Source: Planosporangium mesophilum (GTDB lineage: Bacteria > Actinomycetota > Actinomycetes > Mycobacteriales > Micromonosporaceae). Taken from it: a stretch of DNA of 64,000 nucleotides. Position numbers and translations under genes: made by a program. The notes beneath the pieces were generated by a model, which was not told where the DNA came from, searched no databases, and saw only the letters and a program-made list of their open reading frames with translations. The DNA lies in the NCBI RefSeq assembly GCF_016863255.1, contig NZ_BOON01000022.1, positions 18,505 through 82,504 of the forward strand, in the 5' to 3' direction. Shown here piece after piece: positions 33,981 through 46,947 of the stretch; position 1 is the stretch's first letter; each line of letters begins with the position of its first letter.

Positions 33981-34037
33981 GGTCTTTCGCACCTTCCCCG
34001 TCGTCACGCTCACCGGCAGCCCGGCTCGTCGGGACTC

Positions 34038-34063
34038 ATCGGCAGGGCACCGGCCAGGCTGAG
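34038..34063 (-). promoter_or_regulatory. FliA-type promoter of chemoreceptor 1
   Basis: On the minus strand: CTCA, exactly 16 bases, GCCGAT. This matches the FliA consensus recalled for Actinoplanes missouriensis (CTCA-N15-17-GCCGAA). The -10 end is 57 bp from the start codon. Confidence 0.7.
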
Positions 34064-34165
34064 TGAAGTTGCACGCGGTTATCTTTTGCACGACGTGCGC
34101 CGATGGTTGCGTCCGCGCCAGCCGGGTAAGCGAAACACGTGCACCCGTCACCGGAGGAGATCCAC

Positions 34166-36966
<2,801 letters not shown>

Positions 36967-36970
<4 letters not shown>

Positions 36971-39240
36971 GACAGTGCTCCTCCGGCCAGCAGCGCGACG
37001 GGGTAGGTGTCCAGCAGGTCTGCCAGCGGCACCGCGCCGGCGGTGAAACGTCGGCCGGTGAGGACGTCGGTGAGCGGAGAAGGCAGCGGCAGCCGGGTGT
37101 CACCCCAGCCACCGCCCCGCCGCAGGCCGACCGGCAGCCGGGTGGCGACGGAGATGGCACCACCGCGGTCGAACGCGACCACGTGGTCGGCGGCGGGGCC
37201 CTCGGCCGCCAGCGGCTCATAGCCGGTGAAAAGCTCCGGGCGGTCCCGGCGCAACCGCAGCGCCCGGCTGGTGACCAGCAGCTTCGCGGCGCCCGACGCG
37301 TCGACGGGCGGCCGCCAGCCGGCGTCCAGGCGGGCCAGCAATTCGCGGCGGGCGGGGAAGTCGACCGGGCGTCGGTTGTCCGGGTCGACCAGCGAGTAGT
37401 CCCACAGCTCGGTGCCCTGGTACACGTCGGGGGCACCCGGCATGGTGAGCTGCACCAGCTTCTGGCCCAGCGAGTTGGACCAGCCGGCGGCGGTGACCGT
37501 GTCGACGAACCCGCTGACGTCCGCCCGTAGCGCGGGGTCGTCGTAGACCGCGTCCACGACCGCGTGCATCGCCCGTTCGAAGTCCGGGTCGGGGTCGGCC
37601 CACGACGTCGACGTCGCCGCCTCGCGGGCGGCCTTCTCCGCGTACGCGTGCAGCCGTTCCCGCTCGATCGGCCACGCCCCGACGACGGCCTGCCACAGCA
37701 GCTGGGCCATCGCCACGTCGTTCGACGACCCGGTGGGCAGCGGCACGCGGGTCATCCACCGCTGCACCGCCGAGGCCCACGCGGTGGGAAGTTCGGAGAG
37801 TACGGCCAACCGCGCGCGCACGTCCTCGGAGCGCTTGGTGTCGTGTGTGGACAGTGCGGTCATCCCCGTGGGCCAGCGGCGCTGCCGGGCCCCGGCCGCG
37901 GCGTGGAAGTCCGCGACCGCAACGCCGAAGTGGCCCGGGTCGCCACCGACCTCGTTGGCCGCGGTGAACCGGCTGTACCGGTAGAAGGCGGTGTCTTCGA
38001 CGCCCTTGGCCATCACCGCGCCGGTGTACTGCTGGAAGCGTACGGCCAGCTCGTCGTCCGGGTCGGAGAGGCGCGGCGTGAGGGCCTCGACCGCCGCGGC
38101 CAGGTCGGGGCGGTGCGCCGATGCCGCCGTGAGCGCTGACGTCAGGTGCCCGGCGCCGGCCGGCAGGTACGAGCGGTACACCGGGAAGTGCGTGGCGATC
38201 TCGGCGAGCGCCTCCCGCGCGGCCGGCACGTCCGGTGCGAAGCGCCCGAGGCGGGTCAGCTCGGCGGCGAGCAGTTTCGTGGCCGCCTCCTGCTTGCCCC
38301 GGTGCACCTCCTCGGGCCAGTCGGACGGGGAGAGTCGGCTGAACGCGCCCTCGGCCGCCGGGTCCACGAACAGCCCGGACACCTCGCGCAGCGCGTCGTA
38401 CCCGGTGGTACCGGCGACCGGCCAGTCCGGCAGCTCCTCGCCGACCTCCAGGATCTTCTCCACGACCAGCCAGGCGTCCGGCGCCGCGTCGGCCAGCCGC
38501 CGCAGGTACCCGGCCGGGTCACGCAATCCGTCGGGGTGGTCGATCCGGATGCCGTCCAGCTCGCCGGACGTGTACCAGCGCAGCACCTCGCGGTGGGTGG
38601 CGTCGAACACCGAGGGGTCCTCGACCCGGATGCCGGCCAGCTCGGCGATGGCGAAGAACCGCCGGTAGTTGATCTCGGCGTTGCCCCGCCGCCACGACAC
38701 CAGCTCGTAGTGCTGGCGGTCATGGATCTCGGCCGGGCTGCCGGAGTCGCCTGTGCCCGGCGCGATCGGGTACCGGTGGTCGTAGTAGTGCAGCTCGTCG
38801 CCGACCACTTCGAGCTTCTCGATCTCCTCGGACCCGTCGCCCAGCACCGGCAACAGGATCCGCGGGCGGGACCAGTCGATGTCGAACCAGTGCGCGTACG
38901 CCGACTCCCGGCCGTGCCGCAGCACGTCCCACCACGCGGGGTTGGCCTCCGGTACCGCCACCCCGACGTGGTTGGGCACGATGTCCACGACCAGGCCGAG
39001 CCCGGCCGAGCGGAGGGTGTCGACCAGCCGGCGCCGACCCTCCTCGCCGCCGAGCTGCGGGCTGACCCGGGAGTGGTTGACGACGTCGTACCCGTGCTCC
39101 GAGCCGGGCGTGGCCTCCAGCAGGGGAGCGGTGTACAGGTGGCTGGCGCCGAGCGTGGCGAGGTAGTCGACGAGCCCGGCGGTGGCGTCGAGGTCGAAGC
39201 CGGGCTGCACCTGCACCCGGTACGTGGAGACCGGTCGCAC
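36967..39240 (-). CDS. treY: Malto-oligosyltrehalose synthase (TreY)
   Basis: A 757-residue GH13 enzyme that isomerises the reducing end of maltodextrins to a trehalose linkage. Landmarks: YTAPLLEATPGSEHGYDVVNH (about 37-56), VVDIVPNHVGVAVPEANPAWWD (about 82-100), the nucleophile in GIRIDHPDGLRDP, the acid in WLVVEKILEVGEELP and TALSTHDTKRSEDVRAR. The GTG at 39238-39240 follows the glgX stop by 1 bp, so translation is coupled. Length is typical of the family. Confidence 0.95.
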
Positions 39241-39241
39241 C

Positions 39242-41359
39242 TCAGGCCGCCCGCTTCAGCACGATGAACGACCGGTCGCGCACGTGCAGCTTCCCGCCGG
39301 CCTCGACCGTCTGCGATGACTTCACGTACTCGCTGGGGAACTCGCCGGTGTCGATGACCAGTTCCCACTTCTGCCCGAACTCGGCGGGTGGCAGCACGAA
39401 CTCCAGCCAGTCGTGGTGGGCGTTGAAACAGAGGATGAACGAGTCATCGACCAGTCGCTCGCCGCGCGGGCCCGTCTCCTTGATGCCCTCGCCGTTGACG
39501 AAGAGCATGACCGAGCGGCCGAAGTCGGTGTCCCAGTCCTCCTCGGCCATCTCCCGCGCGTCGGGGGTGAACCAGCCCAGGTCCGGGATCGGCGTACCGC
39601 TGACCCGGCGCACCGGGCGGCCGGTGAAGAACCGGCGGCGGCGGAAGACCGGGTGCTTGGCCCGGAACTCGATCAGGGTCCGGGTGAACTTGAGCATCTG
39701 CTCGTCGGCGTTCGCCCAGTCCACCCAGCTCAGCTCGCTGTCCTGGCAGTACACGTTGTTGTTGCCCCGCTGGGTGCGGCCGAGCTCGTCACCGTGCCCG
39801 ATCAGCGGCACGCCCTGTGACAGCAGCACGGTGGCGAGCAGGTTGCGCCGCTGCCGGCCCCGCAGTGCGAGGATGTCCGGGTCGTCGGTGGGCCCCTCGG
39901 CGCCGCAGTTCCAGGATCGGTTGTGGCCCTCGCCGTCGCGGTTGTCCTCGCCGTTGTCCTCGTTGTGCTTCTCGTTGTACGAGACCAGGTCGGTCAGGGT
40001 GAAACCGTCGTGGACGGTGACGAAGTTGACGCTGGCGAGCGGTCGCCGCCCGTCGTCGGCGTACAGGTCGGCCGAGCCCGAGATTCGGCTGGCGAACTCG
40101 CCGAGGGTGGCGGGCTCGCCGCGCCAGAAGTCGCGTACGGTGTCGCGGAACTTGCCGTTCCACTCCGTCCACAGTGGTGGGAAGTTGCCGACCTGGTAGC
40201 CGCCGGGGCCGACGTCCCACGGCTCGGCGATCAGCTTGACGTTGCCGACGACCGGGTCCTGCTGTACCACCTCGAAGAACGTCGAGAGCCGGTCGACCTC
40301 GTAGAACTCGCGGGCGAGGGTGGCGGCGAGGTCGAAGCGGAAGCCGTCGACGTGCATCTCCTGCACCCAGTACCGCAGCGAGTCCATGATCAACTGGAGC
40401 GTGTGCGGGCTGCGCACGTTGAGGCTGTTGCCGCAGCCGGTGTAGTCCATGTAGTACTGCGGGTCGTCGTCGACGAGCCGGTAGTACGAGGGGTTGTCGA
40501 TGCCGCGGAAGCTCAGCGTGGGACCGAGGTGGTTGCCCTCGGCGGTGTGGTTGTAGACGACGTCGAGGATGACCTCGATGCCGGCCTCGTGCAGCGCCTT
40601 CACCATCGCCCGGAACTCCTGCACCTGCTGCCCGCCGTGACCCATGGACGAGTACGCGTAGTGCGGCGCGAAGTACCCGATCGTGTTGTAGCCCCAGTAG
40701 TTGGAGAGGTTCCGGTCGGCGAGGTGGTGGTCGTTGACGAACTGGTGCACCGGCATCAGTTCGATCGCGGTGACCCCCAGCGTCGTGAGGTGCTCGATCA
40801 TGGCCGGGTGCGCGATGCCGGCGTACGTACCGCGCAGGTCCTCCGGGATCTCCGGGTGCTGGAAGGTCAGCCCCTTGACGTGCGCCTCGTAGAAGACGGT
40901 CTCGTGGTACGGGGTCCGCGGCGGCCGGTCGTTGCCCCAGTCGAAGTACGGGTTGACGACGACCGCCTTGGGCATGAACGGCGCGGAGTCGGTCTCCGAC
41001 ATGCGCTCCGGATCGTCGAACTCGTACGCGTAGACCGCCGGGTCCCAGTCGATGTCACCGTCGATCGCCTTCGCGTACGGGTCGATCAGCAGCTTGTGCG
41101 GGTTGCAGCGCAGCCCCCGCGCGGGGTCGTACGGCCCGTGTATCCGGTAGCCGTAGCGCTGCCCGGGCTCGATGCCCGGCAGGTAGGCGTGCCACACGAA
41201 ACCGTCGACCTCGGTGAGGTCGACGCGGGTCTCGGTGCCGTCGGGGTCGAACAGGCAGAGCTCCACCCGGTCGGCGGTCTCGGAATAGAGCGCGAAGTTC
41301 GTCCCCGCGCCGTCGTAGCTGGCGCCCAGTGGGTACCGAGTTCCCGGCCACACCTGCAT
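39242..41359 (-). CDS. glgX: Glycogen debranching enzyme (GlgX)
   Basis: A 705-residue GH13 isoamylase-type debranching enzyme hydrolysing alpha-1,6 branches of glycogen, providing linear maltodextrin to TreY. It has an N-terminal carbohydrate-binding CBM48 region (GTRYPLGASYDGAGTNFALYSE), VTAIELMPVHQFVNDHHLADR (about 220-240), the nucleophile in GFRFDLAATLARE, the acid in KLIAEPWDVGPGGYQ, and TVHDGFTLTDLVSYNEKHNE. Start ATG at 41357-41359 with AGGAG upstream. First gene of the glgX-treY-treZ run; the operator candidate at 41441 precedes it. Confidence 0.95.
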   Translation of the reverse strand: MQVWPGTRYPLGASYDGAGTNFALYSETADRVELCLFDPDGTETRVDLTEVDGFVWHAYLPGIEPGQRYGYRIHGPYDPARGLRCNPHKLLIDPYAKAIDGDIDWDPAVYAYEFDDPERMSETDSAPFMPKAVVVNPYFDWGNDRPPRTPYHETVFYEAHVKGLTFQHPEIPEDLRGTYAGIAHPAMIEHLTTLGVTAIELMPVHQFVNDHHLADRNLSNYWGYNTIGYFAPHYAYSSMGHGGQQVQEFRAMVKALHEAGIEVILDVVYNHTAEGNHLGPTLSFRGIDNPSYYRLVDDDPQYYMDYTGCGNSLNVRSPHTLQLIMDSLRYWVQEMHVDGFRFDLAATLAREFYEVDRLSTFFEVVQQDPVVGNVKLIAEPWDVGPGGYQVGNFPPLWTEWNGKFRDTVRDFWRGEPATLGEFASRISGSADLYADDGRRPLASVNFVTVHDGFTLTDLVSYNEKHNEDNGEDNRDGEGHNRSWNCGAEGPTDDPDILALRGRQRRNLLATVLLSQGVPLIGHGDELGRTQRGNNNVYCQDSELSWVDWANADEQMLKFTRTLIEFRAKHPVFRRRRFFTGRPVRRVSGTPIPDLGWFTPDAREMAEEDWDTDFGRSVMLFVNGEGIKETGPRGERLVDDSFILCFNAHHDWLEFVLPPAEFGQKWELVIDTGEFPSEYVKSSQTVEAGGKLHVRDRSFIVLKRAA

Positions 41360-41440
41360 CTGTCCGCTCCTGCCTGGTGTCCTACGGCCCGCCACGTGTG
41401 CCGGCTGTCGGCTCCGTTTGCCCTATGGCGGTCCGCCGTA

Positions 41441-41462
41441 ATCATGAGCCGAGACACATGAT
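41441..41462. promoter_or_regulatory. Inverted repeat upstream of glgX-treY-treZ
   Basis: ATCATG-N10-CATGAT, perfect 6-bp arms, 81 bp upstream of the glgX start codon, in the 187-bp gap that separates glgX from the GH65 gene. A second, longer-range pair (TCCGTTTG at 41413 and CAAACGGA at 41482) flanks it. A regulator site for the trehalose run is the likely meaning. Confidence 0.4.
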
Positions 41463-41546
41463 CGGATGAGGCAGGCGGGGCCAAACGGACTATATCCGCC
41501 ATTACCGGATGATCGACAATCTTGGGATCCCGGCCGACTCCCATGA

Positions 41547-43631
41547 TCACGGAGGAGAGTGGGGCACCAGGCGGGCGTGGTCGTCGCCGTGTTCACCCGT
41601 GAGGGTCGTCGGCTCGCGCCGGGCCCAGAGGCGCTCGACGTGCACGCCGTCCCAGCCGCGTGGCATCCGGACCGGCCGCTCGCACCACGACTCCGGGGGG
41701 CCGTCGCGCAGCCGCACCCCGGTCAGGCCGTACACACAGGCCGTCAGAAATCCGCCCAGGTTGGCGGTGAAGGGGCCGGCGACCGGCTGGTCGGGGTACA
41801 CCTTCGGGCTGAACTCGGTGGTGATCCGGAAGGGCTCGACGACGAAGTCGGCGTAGCCGCGTTCGAACAGTTCCCGGGCGGCGTCGCGGTCGTCGATCCG
41901 TGCCGCGTACACGCCCAGCATCGACGACAGCATCGGTGCCCCCGCGTACCGGTGGGCGAACCGGAGGTAGTACGAAAGCGTCCGGCGCTCGGTCTCGGGG
42001 TCGACGTCGAACCCGAGCGGGAACAGCCCGGCCGGCGCCTCCGGCGTCTCGCCCTTCTCCTCGTCGGGGTCGTAGTCGTCGTGGTTGAGGATGATCCCGT
42101 TGTCCCGGTCGATCGGTAGCACGACCTCGGCGGCCAGGCGCTCCCAGGCGTCCGGCTCGCCGCGCCCCAGGGCGCGGCCGAGCGCCGCCGCCTCGCGGAG
42201 CGCGACGATGGCGGCCATGTTGACGAAGGCGTTGTTGTTCACCGTCGTGTTCGTCTGCGCGACGCCGTTGACGTAGCGGATCTCGTAGCCGCGTTCGGTC
42301 CGTTCGAGCCGGTCGTCCAGCCACTCGGCCACCCCGGACAGGACCGGCCAGGCCCGCTCGCGGGCGAACTCGGAGTCGCCGGAGGCGTGCAGGAACCGGG
42401 CGAACGCGACGGCGACGTCCATGCTGACGTGGTGCTCGACGGCGGCGGCCGGGGCGTCCACCGGCGCGGCCTCCTGGCCGTGGCGCAGGCTGCTCTCCCA
42501 CGGGAACTGCACGCCGCCCCGGCCGACCGCGGCGGCGTTGCTGCGAGCGCCGGGCAGGCGGGTTCGCCGGAAGTTCAACAGGGCGCGGGCGGCCTCCGGG
42601 TAGGTGACGGTCAGCAGGGGCAGGGCGAACATCTCGATGTCCCACATGATGTGGCCCCGGTAGTAGTGGTAGTTCGGCCAGTAGGCCAGCCCGAACAGCG
42701 AGGTGCTGCTGGGCGAGGAGGGGTGCGCCGACGTGTGCAGGTAGAAGTACGCCGCGTCGGCGAGGGCCTGCCAGCGGGTCGGCGCGCCGACCAGGACGAC
42801 CCGGCCCTTCCACAGTTCGCGCCAGGCGGCCCGGTTGTCCGCGCGCAGGCCGTCGAATCCGCGCAGCCGGGCGCCCTGAAGCATCCGGACCGCGTGGATG
42901 TGGGGCTCGTCGTGCAGCGCCTGGGGGAGGAGGCTGACCATCCGCCGCAGCCGGTAGCGGCGGCCGGCCTCGGCCCGGAACGAGTACGTGGTGCTCAGCG
43001 GCCCGATCCGGCTGCGGTCGAAGATCCGGTCGAACTCGTCCGTCCCGTTCAGCGTCGTCACGTAGGCGACCCCGCACGTGCTCAGGCCGCCGAAGCTGCG
43101 CCAGCGCAGCAGGCCGTCGACCGGCTGGGACGCCAGCGTGCCACCCGGGTCGACCTCGCGATCGACCCAGCTGCCGGGCAGGCCGCGAGTGTCGATGACC
43201 GCCGCGATCGTCAGGTCGCAGTCCCGGTCGACCCGTAGATCGATCTCCTGGAGCACCAGGGTCGGCTGGGTGCGGCTGCAGAAGTCCAGGATGTCGACCT
43301 CGGCGCGTGCGTGCTCACCTTCGAAGGTGAAGTGACCGGACAGCTCACCGCAGGAGAAGTCGTACCGGTACTCACCCAGCCGGAAGCGTTCCGGGCTGGC
43401 AGACAGCGTCACTCCGTCGACGCTCAGGTCCCCGCCCAGGGGATAGGGGGCGCGGGCGAACGCCTCCACCTCGTTGGCCGGGTCCAGGCCCTCGAACCCG
43501 CTGAGGACGGACACCCCGTTGGACATCGGTATCTTGCCGACGCGCATGCCCACCACGCCGTTGGAGAGGTACGCGGGCAGGTACCGCGGGTGCCACTCGG
43601 TGACCGGGTCCGGGCTGATCACATCGGTCAT
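41547..43631 (-). CDS. GH65-family glycoside hydrolase/phosphorylase-like protein
   Basis: A 694-residue alpha/alpha-barrel protein of glycoside hydrolase family 65, which includes maltose, trehalose and kojibiose phosphorylases and related hydrolases. The N-terminal beta-sandwich domain is followed by HIMWDIEMFALPLL (about 327-340), which contains the WD-E core motif, and NGVAQTNTTVNNNAFVN (about 455-470). That second segment aligns with the phosphorylase motif GPDEFH--VDNNAYTN, and the catalytic Glu position is Gln459. Activity may therefore be altered. The start ATG at 43629-43631 overlaps the stop of the GH31 gene by 3 bp, so the two are translationally coupled. Confidence 0.85.
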   Translation of the reverse strand: MTDVISPDPVTEWHPRYLPAYLSNGVVGMRVGKIPMSNGVSVLSGFEGLDPANEVEAFARAPYPLGGDLSVDGVTLSASPERFRLGEYRYDFSCGELSGHFTFEGEHARAEVDILDFCSRTQPTLVLQEIDLRVDRDCDLTIAAVIDTRGLPGSWVDREVDPGGTLASQPVDGLLRWRSFGGLSTCGVAYVTTLNGTDEFDRIFDRSRIGPLSTTYSFRAEAGRRYRLRRMVSLLPQALHDEPHIHAVRMLQGARLRGFDGLRADNRAAWRELWKGRVVLVGAPTRWQALADAAYFYLHTSAHPSSPSSTSLFGLAYWPNYHYYRGHIMWDIEMFALPLLTVTYPEAARALLNFRRTRLPGARSNAAAVGRGGVQFPWESSLRHGQEAAPVDAPAAAVEHHVSMDVAVAFARFLHASGDSEFARERAWPVLSGVAEWLDDRLERTERGYEIRYVNGVAQTNTTVNNNAFVNMAAIVALREAAALGRALGRGEPDAWERLAAEVVLPIDRDNGIILNHDDYDPDEEKGETPEAPAGLFPLGFDVDPETERRTLSYYLRFAHRYAGAPMLSSMLGVYAARIDDRDAARELFERGYADFVVEPFRITTEFSPKVYPDQPVAGPFTANLGGFLTACVYGLTGVRLRDGPPESWCERPVRMPRGWDGVHVERLWARREPTTLTGEHGDDHARLVPHSPP

Positions 43632-45952
43632 GGGGACAGCTCCCAGTCTCCCGGATCCTCGTCGAGAACCCGTTCCGGCCGGCCGGGCACCTCGACCCGG
43701 ACCGCGCGCCGGGCCGGTGCGAAGTCTCCGTCGCGGCGCGCGGTCACGGTCCCGCCCCGGTAGGCGTACCGGGTGGTGGCCGAGGGGCCGGTGACGCCGA
43801 CCCCGTCGTCCTCGTACAGCACGCCCTCGGCCGCGTTGTCGGCGTCCGGGAACACCCGCAGGGTCAGGGGATCGAGGGGGCCCTCGTCGACCCACCGCCG
43901 CACCGGGCCGAACGGGATGACGGCGCCGCCCCGGGCATAGACCGGGAGCTCGCCCTCCAGCGGCGCGTCGGCCAGCACGGAGGCGCGGCCGTCGGCCGCC
44001 GCGCCGGTGCGCAGGTCGTACCAGCGCCCCTCGGGCAGGTACACCTCCCGGGTCCGGCGGCCCGGCCGCAGCACCGGCGCGACCATCAGATCACGGCCGA
44101 GCAGGGCCTGGTCGTCGCGCAGCCGGGCGGACTCGTCGTCGCCGTAGTGGTACAGCAGCGGCCGCAGCACCGGCGCCCCGGTCCGGGACGCGTCGGCGAA
44201 GACCGTGTACAGGTACGGCAGCAGCCGGTAGCGCAGTTCGAGGGCGCGACGGCACACCGCCTCGATCCGCTCGCCCCACACCCACGGCTCCTGGTCGGAG
44301 CAGCCCTTGGCGTTGTGGGCACGTGCCAGCGGGTAGAACGCGCCGAGCTGGTACCAGCGGGCGAGCAGTTCCGGGCCGGCGTCGGCGTAGAAGCCGCCGA
44401 TGTCGGCACCGGCGAACGCGGCGCCGCACAGCCCCAGGGTCAGCAGCTGCGGCAGGGACAGCTCCAGCTCTTCCCAGTAGCTGGCGTTGTCGCCGGTCCA
44501 GGTCGCCGCATCGCGTTGCAGGCCGGCGAAGCCCGCCCGGCTGAGCAGGAACGGTCGCTCCCCAGGGCGGTGCCGGATGATCGCACCGCGCGTCGCGACG
44601 TTCTCGGCGTTCGCGTAGACGTTGTGCACCTCGGCGTGCGTCGTCCGCTCGTCCGGCGGCCCGTGCGGGGTGTCCGGGGGTGGGTCAACGGGGCGCGCCC
44701 CGGGCTCGTAGATCGGCCGGTCCCGCATGGACGGCTCGTTCATGTCGTTGACGAAGCTGTGGATCCCGGTCGCGAGTAGTTCGTCGTGCAGGTGCCCCCA
44801 CCAGTCGCGCACGTCGGGACGCAGGAAGTCGGGAAAGGCGCACAGTCCCGGCCACACGTACCGCAGCAGTAGGCGGCCGCCGCTGTCGGACAGGAAGTAC
44901 CCGCGCTCGGCCCCCTCGGTGAACGGGCGGTAGCCGCCCTCGGGCTGGTACTTGATGCCGACGTCGACGAGCAGCACCGTCTGAAGACCCTGTGCGGCGA
45001 GGTCGCGGACCAGCCCGGCCGGGTCGGGGAAGCGTTTGCGGTCCCAGGTGAAGTTCCGGTACTCGTCGAGGGCCTCGATGTCGAGGTACACGGCGTCGGC
45101 CGGGATGCCGTCGGCCCGCAGCCGGGCGGCCACCTCCCGGATCTGTTTCTCGGTCTCGTAGCCCCAGCGGCTGTGGTGGTAGCCGAGCGCCCACCGGGGC
45201 GGCAGCGGCATCCGGCCGGTCACCGACGTGTAGCGCCCGACGACGTCGCCGGGGTGCGGCCCGGCGATCACGTACTGGTCCAGCTCACCGCCGTCGCACG
45301 CGATGACCAGGCGCTCGCCGCGCTCATCGGTCAGGTCGAAGACGGAACGGTACGTGTTGTTCAGGTACAGCCCGTGGCACCGGCCCGCTTCGTCCATCGC
45401 CAGGTAGAACGGGATTGACTTGTACAGCTCGTCGGTACCGGGGCAGTGGCCGGAGAACCGGTCGGTGTTCCAGAAGGTGTGCCGTCGGCCGCGCTTGTCC
45501 AGCGGCCCGGTGCGTTCGCCGAGGCCGAAGTAGTGCTGGTCGGCGGGCATCCGTCTGGTCCAGGTCAACGCGCTGCCGTCGGGGTCCCAGGCCGGTCCGC
45601 CGTCGGGGCCGTCGCTCAGCAGAACCCGCCCGGTCGCCGGGTCGAGGACCGTCACCCGGCCGGCCGCCGGCTCCAGGCGTACGGTCAGCCCGGTCGAGCC
45701 GATCTCGACGGCGCCGTCGGCCGTGGTCGTACCGCTGACCGGTGGCTCGTCGAAGTCGTCGTCCGGCGGTACCGGTGACCAGGAGCGGCGGGGAGCGAAA
45801 GCACCGCTCGGGGCGAAGCGGATCCGGGCGATGCCGGGGGTCAGCAGCGTGACGGACACGGCCGGACCGCCGTAGTCGGCGAAGAGGGTACGGCCGATCC
45901 TGCGATGCTCGCGCATCGTGCCGGGTCGGGCGGGGGTTTGCTCGGCGGCCAC
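43628..45952 (-). CDS. GH31 alpha-glucosidase-family enzyme
   Basis: A 774-residue GH31 enzyme releasing alpha-linked glucose or xylose from oligosaccharides. Landmarks: FGLGERTGPLDKRG (about 158-172), GYHHSRWGYETEKQI (about 260-275), VYLDIEALDEYRNF, the nucleophile in HSFVNDMNEPS (about 420-430) and the acid/base in ATWTGDN (about 510-517), then GFAGADIGGF and RWYQLGAFYP. The GTG at 45950-45952 follows GGAG within the end of the preceding gene and is preferred to the internal ATG. The gene is co-directional and tightly linked to the GH65 and oxidoreductase genes. Confidence 0.93.
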   Translation of the reverse strand: MAAEQTPARPGTMREHRRIGRTLFADYGGPAVSVTLLTPGIARIRFAPSGAFAPRRSWSPVPPDDDFDEPPVSGTTTADGAVEIGSTGLTVRLEPAAGRVTVLDPATGRVLLSDGPDGGPAWDPDGSALTWTRRMPADQHYFGLGERTGPLDKRGRRHTFWNTDRFSGHCPGTDELYKSIPFYLAMDEAGRCHGLYLNNTYRSVFDLTDERGERLVIACDGGELDQYVIAGPHPGDVVGRYTSVTGRMPLPPRWALGYHHSRWGYETEKQIREVAARLRADGIPADAVYLDIEALDEYRNFTWDRKRFPDPAGLVRDLAAQGLQTVLLVDVGIKYQPEGGYRPFTEGAERGYFLSDSGGRLLLRYVWPGLCAFPDFLRPDVRDWWGHLHDELLATGIHSFVNDMNEPSMRDRPIYEPGARPVDPPPDTPHGPPDERTTHAEVHNVYANAENVATRGAIIRHRPGERPFLLSRAGFAGLQRDAATWTGDNASYWEELELSLPQLLTLGLCGAAFAGADIGGFYADAGPELLARWYQLGAFYPLARAHNAKGCSDQEPWVWGERIEAVCRRALELRYRLLPYLYTVFADASRTGAPVLRPLLYHYGDDESARLRDDQALLGRDLMVAPVLRPGRRTREVYLPEGRWYDLRTGAAADGRASVLADAPLEGELPVYARGGAVIPFGPVRRWVDEGPLDPLTLRVFPDADNAAEGVLYEDDGVGVTGPSATTRYAYRGGTVTARRDGDFAPARRAVRVEVPGRPERVLDEDPGDWELSP

Positions 45953-45960
45953 GCGTACTC

Positions 45961-46917
45961 CTACCGGAGTTCGGGCAGGATCTCGCGTTCGTAGAAGCGG
46001 AAGAAGCCCTCCTGATCGGGCCCGACCTGATCGACGTGCACGTGGTCGAAGCCCGCCTCGACGCACGTGCGGATGCCGTCGAGGTGCCGGCCCGGGTCCG
46101 GGCCGCAGACGACGACCTCCGCGATCTGGTCCTCGGTGACGGCGGCGGTGGCCTGCTCGAAGTGCTTCGGCGTCGGCAGCAGCGTGGTGACCTCGCCCTG
46201 CAGAGCCACGGTGGGTACGGTCTCGCGGGCGGTGCGGCGGGCCTCGGTCTCGTCGGCGGCCCAGCACACGTTGAACTGCACGAAGCGTGGTTTGTCGCCG
46301 CCGCCGGCCGCCCGGAACTCGGCGACGACCTCGTGGTCCGGCGTGAAGTTGATCAGCCCGTCGCCGATCCGGCCGGCGAGGTCGGCCGCGCGCCTGCCGG
46401 CCGCCGCGACGATGATCGGCGGCGTCGCGTCGGGGCGCGAGTACACCCGGGCGTTCTCCACGGTGAAGAACTCACCGTAGTGGCGTACCAGGTCGCCCGA
46501 CCACAGCTGGCGGATGACATCGACGGCCTCCTCGAGCATCTCGGCGCGGACCTCGTGGGAGGGGAAGTGGTCACCGGTGATGTGCTCGTTGAGCGCTTCA
46601 CCGGTGCCGACGCCGAGCAGGAACCGGCCGGGCATCATCTCCGCGACCGTCGCGGCCGCCTGGGCGATGATCGCCGGGTGGTAGCGCATCGTCGGGCAGG
46701 TGACCCCGGTACCCACGGTCAGGCGCGCGGTCTCGCGCGCGATGCCGCCCAGGACCGACCAGACGAAGGTGCTCTCACCCTGCTCGTCGATCCACGGGTG
46801 GTAGTGGTCGGAGATCATCGCGTACTCGAAGCCGGCCTCCTCGGCTCGGCGCGCGTACGCGACCAGATCGTTCGCCGGGTGCTCCTCGCTCGACAGCGCG
46901 TAGCCGATATGCACCAT
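45961..46917 (-). CDS. F420-dependent LLM-class oxidoreductase (FGD-like)
   Basis: A 318-residue luciferase-like TIM-barrel enzyme. Landmarks fit the F420-dependent glucose-6-phosphate dehydrogenase-like group: ISDHYHPWIDEQGESTFVWS (about 36-55), GTGVTCPTMRYHPAIIAQAA (about 69-88), FLLGVGTGEALNEHITG (about 103-119) and VAAAGRRAADLAGRIGDGL (about 175-193). The substrate is not known; its position directly upstream of the GH31 gene (8 bp) suggests sugar chemistry. Start ATG 46915-46917 with GAGGGAG upstream. Confidence 0.88.
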   Translation of the reverse strand: MVHIGYALSSEEHPANDLVAYARRAEEAGFEYAMISDHYHPWIDEQGESTFVWSVLGGIARETARLTVGTGVTCPTMRYHPAIIAQAAATVAEMMPGRFLLGVGTGEALNEHITGDHFPSHEVRAEMLEEAVDVIRQLWSGDLVRHYGEFFTVENARVYSRPDATPPIIVAAAGRRAADLAGRIGDGLINFTPDHEVVAEFRAAGGGDKPRFVQFNVCWAADETEARRTARETVPTVALQGEVTTLLPTPKHFEQATAAVTEDQIAEVVVCGPDPGRHLDGIRTCVEAGFDHVHVDQVGPDQEGFFRFYEREILPELR

Positions 46918-46947
46918 GCGCCAAACTCCCTCGGCGTGGTGGTACAG

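Noticed and set aside
43628..45952. Longer GH31 start reaching into the F420 gene
   Set aside because: It would overlap the upstream coding region; the GTG at 45950-45952 has a suitable site.
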